DNA from: Streblospio benedicti
Lineage: Eukaryota; Annelida; Polychaeta; Spionida; Spionidae
Assembly (NCBI GenBank): GCA_019095985.1
Contig: CM032660.1
Coordinates: forward strand, 20,715,133-20,779,132
Direction: 5' to 3'
Length of the DNA stretch: 64,000 nt
Part shown: one piece after another, positions 10,625 through 25,600 of the stretch
Layout: each line of letters begins with the position of its first letter
Position numbering within the stretch: position 1 is the first letter of the stretch
Position numbers and translations under genes: made by a program
Notes under the pieces: model-generated
The model's input: the letters and a program-made list of their open reading frames with translations, nothing else
What the model was told of the DNA's origin: nothing
Database searches by the model: none

Positions 10625-13600
10625 AGATAATTTTGAGCATATTTTTGAAGTATTTCTAGAAGTAGCAAAGCCAGCTGAAAAGGGTGAAGAACCATTTATT
10701 TTACAAAAGTACCCTGCAGATTATGAAAATGAGGTTTGTTTAATTTGAATGTAGTCTTGATGTATAAGTATATGCATAGATTGCTTAATGTATGTATGAT
10801 GGTAGAATTACATCACTGCTGTTGAATGTTCTAATGACTATTTATATATATGTTTTTAGGATGTGATGAAATCAGTTCCTAAATTTGCATTTCCTTGTGA
10901 TACTGAAAGGTAACTACCAATCATAGTCAGTAATTTGTTGTTTTTTTGTATTGCTTAATTGTTTAATTAATTTATAAAATTTATTTAAGATATTAGATGA
11001 TATGTGAATTACTACTTGAAAATATGTAGTTTATGTTGAAAGGTTTTAGTTCTAAAAAACCCATCAAAATTTCAGTCAAGCAGTAGACCACTTTACATTC
11101 GTTCTGACTGATCTTGAATCCAAGTTAACGTTTGGATTCTGCAGACATGCAACTGGAGCACATACATGTCTCTGTATTATTAGGTATATTTCAGTATCTT
11201 TACTCTTTATCAATTGTCATTATTTTCATAATATTCTTCTTGTTTTTTTGCGACAGTTATTTGTATATGATGATATTATGATTGATAATAGATGATTTTC
11301 ATAATCATTGGTATAATATGATGTAAGAATTTTTCTCAATTTTTTTCAAAAGTGAAAAAAAAATTTAAAATGTTTTTGAAAGGCATTTTTTGTGAAATAA
11401 TGACCACATGTTTAGGTACATATACTGAACCACTGATAGTGTGTCATTAGATAGAAACACATCTCTTGTACAGAGGAGATATTTCTTTAAATCGTACCAG
11501 CCTTAGAATTTTGAAATATATCCTTTTAATGGAAAAATAGTAATTTCAAATATGACTCTAGCTTTTATGACAGATATTCCAAAATGGCCATTCCCAGCTC
11601 ATTAGTAGTTCATTATGTGTGTGAATATTCATGAAGGAGATTAGGACTACTTTTGGTAGGCTCCAGAAAAAACATCACATCATACTGATAAAAAATATAG
11701 CAAAATTATATACATCATGATAAGTTGATTCAAGGAATAAGCACATATCTTTAACTTTGTTTTAGCATATAAAGAGCAATAAAAAATTGGAGGATGATAA
11801 TTATCAAACCCAACAAACCAATAATTGATTCATTGAAATGTTGGTAGCCTCACATGAGACTTTATTAATGCCTCACTGGACTCTTGTTTTGGTTTTTCTG
11901 TATTATTCAAGTGAAATAGTCTGGGGGGATTATGAAAGCCATTAAGTAGTACAATGAAATACAGTAGAACCTATCCCATGTGGAGACCTTTGTAAAAAAT
12001 GAAAATTGTCCATGTAAGGCAGATGTCCTGAACAGAGAGGTTTTTAATATGGCATTGAAGTAATTGAAGAAGAGAAATGTGTCCATACAATACGGGTCTC
12101 CTAAATATAAAGGTGCCTACATAGACAGGTTTCACTGTACCTTGGACCTTCTTTCAGCATCAGCAAGTATTACTACTGCGTATTAATTTCATAATATGAG
12201 AAATGTCAAGAACTTGCATAAATAGTTTTCTGTTGAATTAACATTTTATAAAGAGAGGTTGTAGATACAGTTATCATTCAATCAATGGAATAAACATCTT
12301 TGTTGTGTCAACACTTTAAAAATGGATTGACAACATTGGATTATGGCATAAACTTGGTAAAATCTTGTACCTATTGTAATATCGTTCATGACAGAAGAAA
12401 ACACAATCTCAAATATGGATGTTAGAAAATTTTCATCAATTGCTTGAATACAAGGTCACAAAATGAAAAAAGAAGGCTGGTACGACGTTGATAAATAATC
12501 TAAGATAGAACCACAGAATTTACAGAAGTGACGCGTGGCTGACGGTTTCTATTTATGTACCTAAAGATATGCCTAAATTTCTGAACATTTTGTGTTTAAA
12601 AAATATTTTAAAAAATTATTTTTTGAAAAATAAAATTGTTTATGTGGTGGGGCTATTTTTTGTAAATGATTGATGTAAAAATCATGACTCTGAGAATTTT
12701 TTCCCTAATTGATGAAAATCTTCTAGGCTTCACTCTTTGAATTTTCTTCTATGTGCTTCAAAATTGCAGTTTACAGTAAACTTTACAAAAGCTTCTACAC
12801 AAAGTCTTGTTTCTGGCCATCAAAGTGAAGAAGAGGTAGTTTCGAATCGTTTTATCTATAGCCAATACTCATGCCCAATACTAATAATTGAAAGTAGACT
12901 AAATTAGAAAAGTATAATTTTATAATATACCTCTATTAATAATTGGATGATACTAAGATCATGCTTTTAAAATTCTAATGAGCTGACCGACAAATTTATT
13001 TTGATATGATCGAGAATGTGTAAATTACGATTGACCTTTTCGATGACTTCTTTTTTGTGTTGTGCATTTTGTTTTAGTTATTTGCATGATTAAACGTTCC
13101 TTTTTGTGGCCATGTGCATGCTTAGAGATCGTTTACAAATGACATCAACAGGGATGGACGTGAGGTTGCAGAATGATGTCGAATGATGATGGGTGTTTGG
13201 TCCAGGGAATAATGATGTCTTCAATGGAATGTACATGTAGGGTTCCAATGAAAAATTATAATTATGTTATTAGTAAATCTTTTTTTCATTTGACATAAAT
13301 ATTAACACTGTGCTTGTCATCAGATGTAAATATTATTATTTTTTCTGTATCCTATCATAATCATATCAATGTATGCCAGTACAATGTTGTTTTGCTTAGG
13401 GACTCATTGTTTTAGTTATAACTGAATAGTATTATAGAATTTGGTTCTAATAATTATACAAGTTTCATCTAAAAATTCAAGGATGTAGCCGTGTGGGCTG
13501 TATATATCTGTGGGAAGGGGTCAGTCGAAAGGTGACGCATGATGACAAGGGGGGGATGGGAGGCGTCCAACAATGCCCAAAATCATGATGACGTCATTTG

Positions 13601-16600
13601 TGAACTATCTCTTAGTGATATTGTTTATTTACCAACAAACTTTGTTCGTTGGTAAATCATGTTTCAAGTAGAATGGATGAGGTATGTGTGTGTGTGTGTG
13701 GTGGTTGGGGACTAATGCTGCCTTTATATGTGTTTCAATTGAAGTGAATCTAATAACAAACATCAGCCAATAAGAAATAATATCTGTTTATTTATTCATG
13801 TTTGACGATTTGAACCACCATTTTAGAATTCAGGTAACCATTAAGCCAATCTATGCAATGTTCATGCTAAAATGTCATCAACAATGCAAGAATATGTCAG
13901 ACGTTTAATGTTCCAGTTATGTCATCTTTAAGTGTCTCTATTTGATGATATCTTTGTACCACATGAAACAGTATTCAGATACATGTTTAGTTAATGTGAA
14001 AAGAAAATAGTACATCGATTTTTACGACCAAATTAAACTCATGTTCTTGATGGTTACATACCCAATTGTGACAGTATTGACACATTAAGTGTGCGTGGAT
14101 TGGGGTTATGTATTTGCAATTTTTTAATTTTTTTACTTTATATCAAATACTTTGTCAGATGTGAATAGTGATATTCGGATATTTACCTAATAAACTTTTA
14201 GAAATAACAATTGTCCTACAAGAATAAATTATTGATAAAAGTAATATAATAGCATACTCATTCTCATAGGCTATGTAATACAGCTTTTTATGGTAATGCA
14301 CATATGTTAGAATATATATTATGATTTATGAAAGGATTAAACTGTTACAGGAACCCGCTTGTATTTTCACTAAAATGTTCACTAATATTTATATTATTTG
14401 TTTTCAGAAATTCTCATTTTCGTGCCCAAATTTGATGCGATTGCCATCAATACCTGCTAGTGTAAGTTTGTTGTATTTATGAAACATTTGTAATGATATA
14501 CATGTGTTATACAAATTATTCTTCAAATTTTCTGGTTCAAACATTTTTTAAATCATGCACTAGATTTGTAACATTTAGAATTCAACCGTGACAACATTAG
14601 TACATGTACATGCATATTTTTCAGAGAAATTTGACTGAATATTTTAATGCGGTTGATGCGAACAATATGATGGTCATCTTTGCAAGGTACACTGTTTAGT
14701 AATTTTTTGGACTAAGTTTTCTTCACTGATGTCTTTTTTGACAACATTGTTATGGAATGATTCAATTTAAAGCCGTAAAGATGAATACATATACTACAGA
14801 ACTGAAATAAAAGTAATACATATAATCAAAATAACACTGTTTTTTCACACAATTCACTTCAATCCAGATAGTGAATGAAAAGATATGCATTTGGTTATTT
14901 CAAGAATTATCTGTCTGCTTTGAAAGTCACTGGGTCTGTTGGATGTATGAGTAACTTTAGTTATCAGCATTTTGATGCTTTGTTTTAGCATGCTCAATGA
15001 GCGCCGTGTGCTCATTGTGAGCAAGAAGTTGAGTCGGCTCACCGCGTGTGTCCATGGCGCGGCCTCACTGCTCTACCCCATGACCTGGTCAGTGCTTTTT
15101 TATCCACTCCATTTACTATGATTAGATTTATTCGAATATAGTTTGTTGATTGATTAAAAGATTTTGGACGTGGTGAAAATGCAACTTAAGGGAATCACCA
15201 ATGATTCAATCTATGTTTAGTTTACAGTAAAGAATGTTTCTAGAACAGTTTTAGTGATAAGGACTTATCACACGTTGCCAAGACCAAGCTAAGAAAAAAC
15301 TTCCTTTGGATTATATAATGGTAGTGTCTAATGTCTCTGACACTGGTTTTGTACGGATGTGCGTGTGTGTTGTAGGCAGCACCTGTACATCCCTGTGCTG
15401 CCGGCCCACCTCATCGACTACTGCAGCGCCCCCATGCCCTACATCATCGGCCTGCACGCTTCACTCTACTCGGTGAGTGACATATGTCACTGTGGAAGGG
15501 CTCGGGTTCAATCCCCGACATCTCCACCAGTTATATCATGCTGCATCAAATGATCAACTCAAGCCAGTGTAGTTAGCTTTCTATTTATTTGTGTTATTAT
15601 CCTCCCGAGTATCAGTTATATTTACTCATACCAGGTTCCGCTAGGTTACAAGGCTTGGAACTGTTATTAGACTGTTCATTGGTCTGAGTACTAAAGATTT
15701 AATCAAATATTATAATACTGGAACTTGCTACAGGTCAACCCAATACAATGTACTGTAACGGTCAGATTACATATTGATATATTGTATTTTCATGCAAATG
15801 AGTGTGTAAGCATTGCGATGATTTGAACGTCTCAAACCTTCGATAGGAATTTCGTTGTTGTTTTTAACAAGAAAGCTTGTAATGTAATGCTGCATGTAGA
15901 AACTGCGTGAGAGTGAGCTTGGCGACGCTGTGGTGCTGGACGCGGACAGGAACCACGTCTCGACCGAGTACAACGACCTGGAGCTGCTGCCGTCTGGGAT
16001 CGTGTCCGCGCTGAAGAAGAAGCTCAAGTCAAACATGCTCGGTGACGGCGTCTCGCGCACCTTTCTCAAGTCCATGGTGGCCCTTATAGGTATGATCTTT
16101 TCAGCTGACTTTTGACAGTTTTTTGTTGTTGTAAGACTGCTAGATATTTGATATTATGTAGCATGTTATATTTTGATACAGAAACAGTACCCTAGATAAG
16201 CACTCGCCGTCTAGTCTGAGACTATAGTTTGTCTCTTAATTATTTACACCATAACGATTTTGGACAATCAAGTTATGATTTCTAACTACCCTTACTAATT
16301 ATGCACCAAAGGATGTCGCTTTTATTAAATCTGTTTTGTTCAAAGGAAGTTATGGGGCAAAACGTGAATGTGGATGATAAAAGTACAACGTCTAGTACCA
16401 GGGTATGAAACTCGTCAAAATTTGCTTACGGACCATAGGGCCGGCAACTATAAAAAGTAGCCGGCCCTGACAAAAAGTGTAAGGCCCTTCCTTATGTTCA
16501 TATATAGAACTCCCAAAAAGTAGCCTACCCACTGGGCCGTGAACTTTTAAAACCAGCCGGCCCGGGCCAAAATCAGCCGGCACCGGGCCGCCGGGTAGGC

Positions 16601-19600
16601 TCTATTTCATACCCTGCTAGTACATGAGGATGAATAAGAATTTATCTAACTCATCCTCAAGATGTGTACACCATGTAGAATGAGTAACATTTTTGGAATA
16701 CTAGTAATTTTTTTTGCCAGACTAGTCCTGTGGAAACCATGGCATAAGCATTGAAGGAAATTAATAGCTTTGGTTGGAAAGAACTTGTGTATATTATAAA
16801 TGCGTGCTCATTGCTATGCACCCTTTAATGATTTTCAATCATTCTCTTCCAGGTGGTTACCGAGATGCTCTAAAAATGCCTGAAGGTGAGCAGATCTCGT
16901 TTGACCCCGAAGCCTTTGTTGAGTCGCGTCATCCCAGCATGAAGCCGTTTCTAGAGCGCATGCTGCATCTACAGATCTTTGAACAGGTAAAGGAAAATTG
17001 TACCTTTTAATGATTAAATAGTGTGATGAGTACCAAAAGTTCTTTGTTTACTTTTCACACATCCGAGTATATTATTGTTTTTCTCATTTTACTTAACACG
17101 CATTCATGTTTAGGGTTTATTTCTAAAGCATGTAAAATTCATTCTAAAAAAAAAAAAAAAAAATTCTGTGATATGATATCTCAATCATAAAGTATCATAC
17201 TTTATCCCTCTAATTCTGTGATTTTTGTAAGCTTCTTGATGATGAATGCAATATTTGGCTTCAGAAGTTTTAAAACAAATTTCTACATGTTTTTAATATT
17301 GCAGTTTTATACTATTATTGCAGTTCATCAATGACCGTTTGGAAACTCTGAACAGCAACCCCAATGTTGATGGATTCAACCGTGATGAGTTTGACATAGA
17401 GTGTAACCAGTGGGATGACAAGCGGAATACACAGTCGCGATACAAGGAGTGGTCTGGCAACATGAAGGTACGAAACCAGGTTGTTGTAACCTGCTTAATA
17501 CAGACCTGCTAGATGAGACACAGTGTGAGACACAGCCGGATGCTGCCTAACCCAGAAACTGGGGTACCCGCAGGAGTGGACAAATAAACCTTCAGCTGTT
17601 TTAGTTTTAAGATTATTAATTATGCAAACTTGTGTTGTACAGTGAATATTCTCAACAAGGAAAGGGTGGGCAAAGAAAAAACCGAATAATGGAAAATTTT
17701 CTCATACATTACATATTTGTAATCATGTAGCTGTAAGGAAATTATGAGGTAAACAAGGGAAATCCTCTACAATGGAAGGATTTGTGACTGCAAATTGGGT
17801 TTCGCAGTTGAGGATATTCACTTCAGGTGACTTATTCATATTAGCATTCACCCCACCTTTGTGCTGATACAGAATTGGACAATTTGAAAAATAATGACGA
17901 ACACAATGAAGTATGTCTTTACCCATCCTTTAGCTTTTTAGATATATTAATTAGTCTATGCATCTCAATAAGTTGAGGGGTGTATAACTGGTATTTGTTT
18001 GACAAATTAGTGAGCATATAATGAATCAGTGAGTGGTAGAAGATATAATATTTTGAAGCACAGATGTAATTTTTGCTCCATTTAAAGTGTATAAGATGTG
18101 ACTACTGTAAACACTTTGTTTTTTTCCAGAAACAAGGAAAGAGGTTTAAAAAGGAAGGGAAAGAGAAGTGGGTTGAATTTGCAAGCAAAGTAAGTAAGGT
18201 TTATAGCTATAATTGTAAAGTTTTGATTTCAATGGATTGAATTTTATAAGCATTTGATGACAAGAAAATACTATTGTAATTACTTTTTCTACTTTTTTGG
18301 TCAGCTTGTATATATTTATATCTCGGTATATGTAACTTCTTTTAATTATTGTTCATTTTATGAGTATTTGTTTTTACTTTAGTGCATAACTAACTTAGTA
18401 ACTTAGTTCTTTATTTTCGTCATATATATTACTTTTATATACCGGTACTATATTGCTACTTTTTCTTACCATGTTATATTTCTTGATCAGAACATATTTT
18501 TATTTCATTTTAGTTCATTAAAGACACTGACAGTGAAAAGGTTATTCCATGCTACCAGATATTTACATAAAACCTATTGCAAATTTGTGATATTTAAATC
18601 CATTTTTAATATGCGAATCTGATCATTTGTTTTAATTTGTTTTTATTCATTATGCTTACCCCAATGCACCTCTCCACACCATTTGAATTATGTTTCAGAA
18701 TTGTTTCATAGTCTTCTCAACTCAAAATTACTTTTTACTCGTATATTTGATTTGTTATTTGATGATTATTATCAAATTTTATTCCTTAGGCCAACCCAGT
18801 ATTTAAATCTGCTGTTGGTGCTGTAAGTTGCATGCTATAGATAAGATGTTCTAATTAGTTAAACATGATTCTGAACTTTGTAGTCTATTAGTACCCATGC
18901 TTATGGTAATGAATTGTGAAGAGTCACAAGTAGGATTCAGTGATGAGGTGTCAGCTTCTTTCTCGCTTTTTGGCACAATGTATTTCATCATCTAAGATTA
19001 AAGCTTGATTATTATCATGTGATCTACTGTATAGTAATATAGATTAATGCTTGGCATATGGTAATACCGTAAGATTCATATCATAGGGGTTCTTTGTACA
19101 ATGTATGGGATAATTGATCTGTACCAATTTTTCCAATATGGGTATAGGGAAATGTTGGAGGTTACTACATATTTGTGAAAAAAAAAGAATGGACCCACAC
19201 TCGGTTGCTAATATCAGCATTTTTAGTGGTTGCATGCTTAACATACTATACATCATCCTAAATGCATTATACATTCAATATTTATTTTCTCATGCCATGA
19301 AGGAGTTCATCTTTAATCTATAAGCTCATCTCATGAATTATTAGTGTATTAACAATCTACCACTGCGAGTACTAACCATTGTTACATTTGCCCAACTAAG
19401 ATTATAGTATTATCCACATTTGCACCCTTTACAAATTAATATCAACATTAATGGATACTGTTCAATTGAAAATTCATATTCAGTTACACAGATGGAATGA
19501 TGATAGCATATGAAAAAAGTGCCTCAAGCAATCATCTTCCTAAACAATAGCTATCACAATATAAAAGAGATGACCAAATATATATTGATTGAAATACTTT

Positions 19601-22600
19601 GATTTTCAATTTACTGTACATGAAATCCACGTCTGACAGTTATGAATGTTAATTGCTGACAATTTGCTGAGTAATGTTTGTTTTGTATTGACGTAGTAAA
19701 AAGAAAATTCTTTATCATTTGGTAATTATTGTCTAGGTGTCTATCAAACAGATTTAAAGGAAAACAAAGGCTTGACTATGGCAAACAAATAACTTTCATC
19801 TAGAAAGATTTTTATTAATCCATTCAAATTAGATAAATTATTATATTAAGATTATTTATTTTTATTTATCATACCCATGCTTTCCTGATAGATAATTTGT
19901 TCACATTTGATCCTTAGTTACACATATATTTAAACCGATAATATGCATAATTACAAGTTTCATGATAAACTTTGATAATGAGTATCAAATTTTCAAATTA
20001 TATTATTTTATTTACATATTTTTTCTTTTAAAATGGAAGAATTGACGAATGTTTTGGAAAAAATAATTATTTTTTGATATTTTGATAATTTTGTTAATAC
20101 CCTGTTTGATGCTAAGATTACATTATAATAACGTGGAAGCTACTATGTGAATGACCAGAATAAGTTTTAAAGGACATTGATAGTTTTGTTATTCTATTCT
20201 TGCAGGTTAAAGACAAAAGTAAAAAAGCATACAAAGACATTCGCCACAAGCTGGATGATTTGAAAAAGGTAATTATTACACATTGTGCATAGAATATGTA
20301 ATAAACTGTGCTGATCTTGAAAATTGCATTTAAATAACAAGAAATATGTAAATAATTTTGCCACTTTTTATGACATGGACTTTTTTCTGTTTGATATTAA
20401 CTATGTTAAAAATTAAAAATAAAATGATGCATTTAGAATGCAATTTACTTCATCAGTGTTCATGCCTATGAAGGAATTTACAGGGGTAGGTTAGTTTACA
20501 AATAAAATATTCTACAGTCAAATACCTCTTAAATTTTTTGGTAATGATTATATTTACAAGACCATATTAACTGAAAATCATGGGATGTGGTCAAGTTTGT
20601 TCATCCATTAAATGCTGGTATGCAATACTGTATGCAAATGAGGACGGAAGTAATATCTGAGTTAATTTATATTTTTTAGAATGCTATTGTAATTGTTAAC
20701 TCACGAGAAGAATTTATTGGAGCAGTGTCATATCATCATGTAATTTTTCCCATAAAATGTTTTACACCAAATTAAGATATTGGTAGTATTAAGGCTGTTG
20801 ATGCATTATTGTTGACAGTTTTTGAATGGTCCGAGTGGGCGAGGTATTGCAAATACAAACAATTACATGCTCTACATGTATTCTACTGTAGAAATGTAAT
20901 CAAAATATGCTCAACATAGCAAAGTCTATTCTAATATTCTTATGATATATAATTGAGTAATGCATTTACCCTAATTCATTATGCAACCATAGAACATCGC
21001 TGTTACTATTATTTACCAGGATTGGAACTCATCCATATTTATGTGAAACTTTCAATGGTATATAGGAAGAAGAAATTAATCCTGGTCATTATAACCCAAT
21101 TCAAGAAGGTTACATAGCAGATGCTTTTTCTCCTTCCCCAAGGGTAACACACCAATACTATAATGGAATGCTGAAATATCTATGTGTTTGTCTAGTCTTT
21201 CACCAACTTGATCAAATGATGCACTCGCATTCTATAGTTACAAATTGTGAAAAAATATCATTTGCATGGTCATTCTATTTCCAACTCTAGTGGAAGAAAT
21301 TTAGTTTTGAATTGTGCATGTTAAACTTCTTCTTACATGATGCACAAGAAATGTACACTTATGGTTAACAGTGCTCCTCAAATGCATTTGATCAAGATTA
21401 TTCTATATCTATAGTCTTTTTGCCAGCCATGTTTTTTAGTTTCTATATATATTGGTTACAATTTTTGGTAGACAATGTTCTGTGTAGTCATAGTCTTATA
21501 TATAAAACATGCACCTAGCATGAGTAGAACTTTAAGCATAATTATTTTTTAGACTATTTTAGGTGTTTTGTGATTTCAAAATATGCTGGAAAGTGATCAT
21601 TACTTAGAATCAACATTCTACAAAACTAGGGTCACAAAAAGTTTATTTTTCTTCATATTACAGGTTTTGTAATGATTCTCTTTGTAGTGATATTAATTTT
21701 GCTGTATTGTGTTGTGACAGAAGAATTTAGTTATAGTTACCTTTGTATCATTCAATCAAATATTTGAGTGGCTTATTCTGAATCTGTTACTGGTATATAA
21801 ATATTCCATTTCAAACCTGTTAATACGACATTTTGAAGTACGCTTGTGTTGCAATTTATTTATTAATCTTATGTTTTTGCATATTATTTATTTGTTTACC
21901 AGCATCAAGTAAGAACATCAGGAATATTCAGACCTCATTTTATTCCTTACACCTTCTGAGATCCCTGCTATTATATAAAGCGAGTTCAGTAGGAATTATA
22001 TGGTTGATGGAATTTCAATGCACTTACTGTTTTTCCAAACAAGGTAGCACTTTTCTTGTCCATCTTGTCTGTCTTGCTGCGTGTATATCAGCTTGTGTGT
22101 TGTATTTGTTACCATGGCAATTGTTTCCAGGAGGAAGAGTCACCTAGCAGTATTTCCAGACAGCGACCAGCTACTGTCAACCACCATGAAATACTGCGTA
22201 AAGAGAGGGTAACCTTCATTCCACTTCTATTTATAACCCAAAAATAATGAGTGGTTAAGGTGTTGCTGTCAGGTAGATATTTCGTGTCGGTTCAATATCA
22301 CCAGAAAGGACGTTTGAAAGTTTTTTATTATATAGCTCTCTGTCTTGATATGAATATGATGTATGAAATAATGTGGGTTAATTATTTTGAATTCCAATTC
22401 TATTTTGAAATAAAATACATATTGTAGGTTGGAAGTACTTAAATATTTAGTATACCATTTTGAATGTTAAATGATTATATTGAAAATTGATAGAGAATTA
22501 TCACGAATAATGCCATAGTTATTACTTATAGCTGAAATTATATTTTATAGAATATCTTAATCGTAAACACTAATTCTTATGTATAAGGAATTTTTATCAC

Positions 22601-25600
22601 ATAAGTTGGTTAAAATCATGATCGTTACTGAACAAATTAAATGAAATGTGTACAAAAAAGTGAAACGTGGCATTTTGCAGCCCACGAGACCTCCCCCACC
22701 CAGTGCTGTCAGCTATTCCAGCAACAGACGCATTTCTTATGAAAAGTAAGATATAACCTTTATTTTTAGGTTCTGTTTTATATAACTATTATCATGTTAT
22801 TTTGTTGTGTGCTTTATTTGGCAGATGTTTTTCCATTTTGGTCAAATATTGACACTTAGTGCAAAGTCATAAAATTTACAGTGAAACATACTTTATATTC
22901 TGACAACTCGGGACATATTGCTAATTTTTGAAAGGTAATTTTAAAGATCAGTCTGACAGAGCTTCAGTTTGATGTTGCCATGCGAGGAATGAGTAATGTA
23001 TTGTTGAAACTGAATTTATAAGACATCAAGATTTGTTTGCCAATGATGACATTCTTTCACCGTGATACAACTGAAAAACATGATAATAACCTGTATCTAA
23101 CTTGATTTGTAAAAACCTATACAAACATAACAATTGCTGTATGTTTAATTTATTTTTTCCATTTTGATTAGAATTTCTTCTTGTATCATATAAATTCGAA
23201 AACAATATACATGTATAATGTTTGTAATCAATTAGTATGTGAAATCCTAAATTAGTTTAATTTAACAATAATACTAAATATTTCATTACCACTCATGTGT
23301 CTGTTGTCTGCGTGATCTCATTTTAGAGCGGATATGAAACATAAATAACTTGCTCCTTTATTTAACATATGAATCATTGACGACACTAATGTATTCCCTC
23401 AACTTTGCCCCTCAGAGCTTTGAAAAGAGATATAGTGGTATTTGGTGCCCCAGAGAGAATGGTAGACTTTACGGTGTACCCCTCCTACCCCAGGAGGTAT
23501 AGCAGTAATTGTTGCATAAGGGACTGCATCTGTTTTCCTTTCTAACAATAGCATTTACAGAAATGGAATCAAATAAGCTTTCTCTTCTCAACTTTGGCTA
23601 ATTTCAAAATGAATAGATCATCTCATAGGTAAATTAAAATGTAAAAATTTCATTAGTAAATTGAAGTGGACAAAAAATTTGGTTGCATTTCTGAGTAGAT
23701 AATTGAAGCAACATTTCTATCGTATGTTAAAGAAGATTGCTATATTGCTTCAGCAGCAAGCATTGCAAGTACAGACGTCTTATCAAAGAAAAGAGATAAA
23801 ATGCCAATGTATATAAGCATAAATGAATTCTTACCCAATTCGCATCTGTTTATGAACCATATAGACAGGGACAATTTATATATTTATGTTTATATAGTAT
23901 ATAGGTGTTATATCCATCTTGTACGGACGCCTTTGATGAAAATTAATTGTGTTTCATAAAGAAAATAGTAAAAGGACTATGTATGGTAGAAACGTCATTT
24001 TACTTTCGGTTATAGCTGATCATATATGGCATGTAAGTGCCTATATGCAGACTATTCTGGGATCTAACATGTTTAGAAATAAACCATAATCAAATGGATT
24101 TTGGGTTACATTTAGTCATTTTAACCATAATAACATCAACTTAATCAATATTGGTTATTTTAATTGGGTGTTTTGTCATATTCATGATCCATGTAGTATT
24201 AATAACTGCCTCTCTTTATACCGGTACTAACTTAAATTTACTATTCACTAGATATCAACACCCGTCACTCGTTTCAAATCTTCAGTCATGGTAAAAATGC
24301 TGGTCAACAAAAAATATTTGTATTTGAAATGTTCTCATCAGTGAATTCTGTACAAATCTTACATATTAGTATTAGGGACATGTATTTTGTGAAAACTTGT
24401 AGATGTCGGTGACATGGTGTTATCTAGTTATAAATGCATCTCCATTATCTAAAATGTTTGGGTGTTTATGTAGTGGATTCCCATTACATTTGTTCTTCTT
24501 TCGAGTCACAGGGCTGCCAAGTAATCACAGATTTATCAATATTAATACAAATTTCTGTGCCAAAATACCTGAGCCAAAATACCTGAATACTAATTGTACT
24601 TTTAAAATATAGATTTCAGCACTTTGTGTCATTTTCATCTATAATTACTTCTCCTGAAGTATAAGCACAGAAACTGCATCCTATCATTGATATCTGTGCT
24701 TGTGATTGGTGTAAAAAAAACTGAATATTGGTTACAGTACACCAGAAATAAATACATAAATAGGAGTCTGCTTTTATGGATTTCTTTTTACACCCAGTAT
24801 TTGTGTAGACCTATTGCCATTCCCCCATGTCGACCCCTAAATACTAATTTTGGGCATCCTGAGTACAGAAATTACTATTGAGGGGTTGGCAGCCCTGGAG
24901 TCTTCTCTTGAATGTCTTTACTGTTAAACATGTTCGCATGAGAACTTTTCACCACCTCTTCTTTTGACTTGCATGATTCTTGACATGCATTTAGTTGTCT
25001 AGACAACCGACAATATTAGTTGTTGTTGATAGTTTTGTGGTGTAGTATGTGTTCCATTCAATCATTAATTCATATTATGTGTTTTCTGAGTGTATTACTT
25101 TTTTTATAACATTGATGAATACCATCACCATGATCACACTAAATTTAACTCTAAACGTTGAATTAATAAATAAACAATCATATAATTAAACAAAGTATCT
25201 AATGTATGATTTTATGACTGTTTTCATAAACCATAATCCTAGTTTATATATTAATCTGATTATTTTGTATTTATTAATCAATGAATTGTTAATAGATGAC
25301 TTGACCTGTGGAGCATTCTCCATATTGTGTATTAGAAATGATTGCAGAATACTTTGTTTATTAAAATTTAAAATACACTTAAGAGAGCAACCGCCACAAG
25401 TTCGTCATTTATTACAAACACAAAACAAAACTTCTGTAGTTAAAATGGCTGACCATTTCCATTTCAATGTGCAGGTCGCGCCAGTACAAAGTGATTGACC
25501 TTGACATGGATCTATCCTCGAGTGACGCTCCACGAAGCTCCAAACGAGCGTCATCACGCACGTCTACAAGGATGGCAGCAGACGACAGCGAGGTACCCAT

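Noticed and set aside
15490-15533. CGGGTTCAATCCCCG, a tRNA B-box-like sequence in a DENND1 intron
   Set aside because: No D-arm, anticodon arm or matching acceptor stem around it.
21833-22147. 104-codon hydrophobic plus frame in a DENND1 intron
   Set aside because: Runs into the 22131 exon in a different phase; composition is AT-driven.
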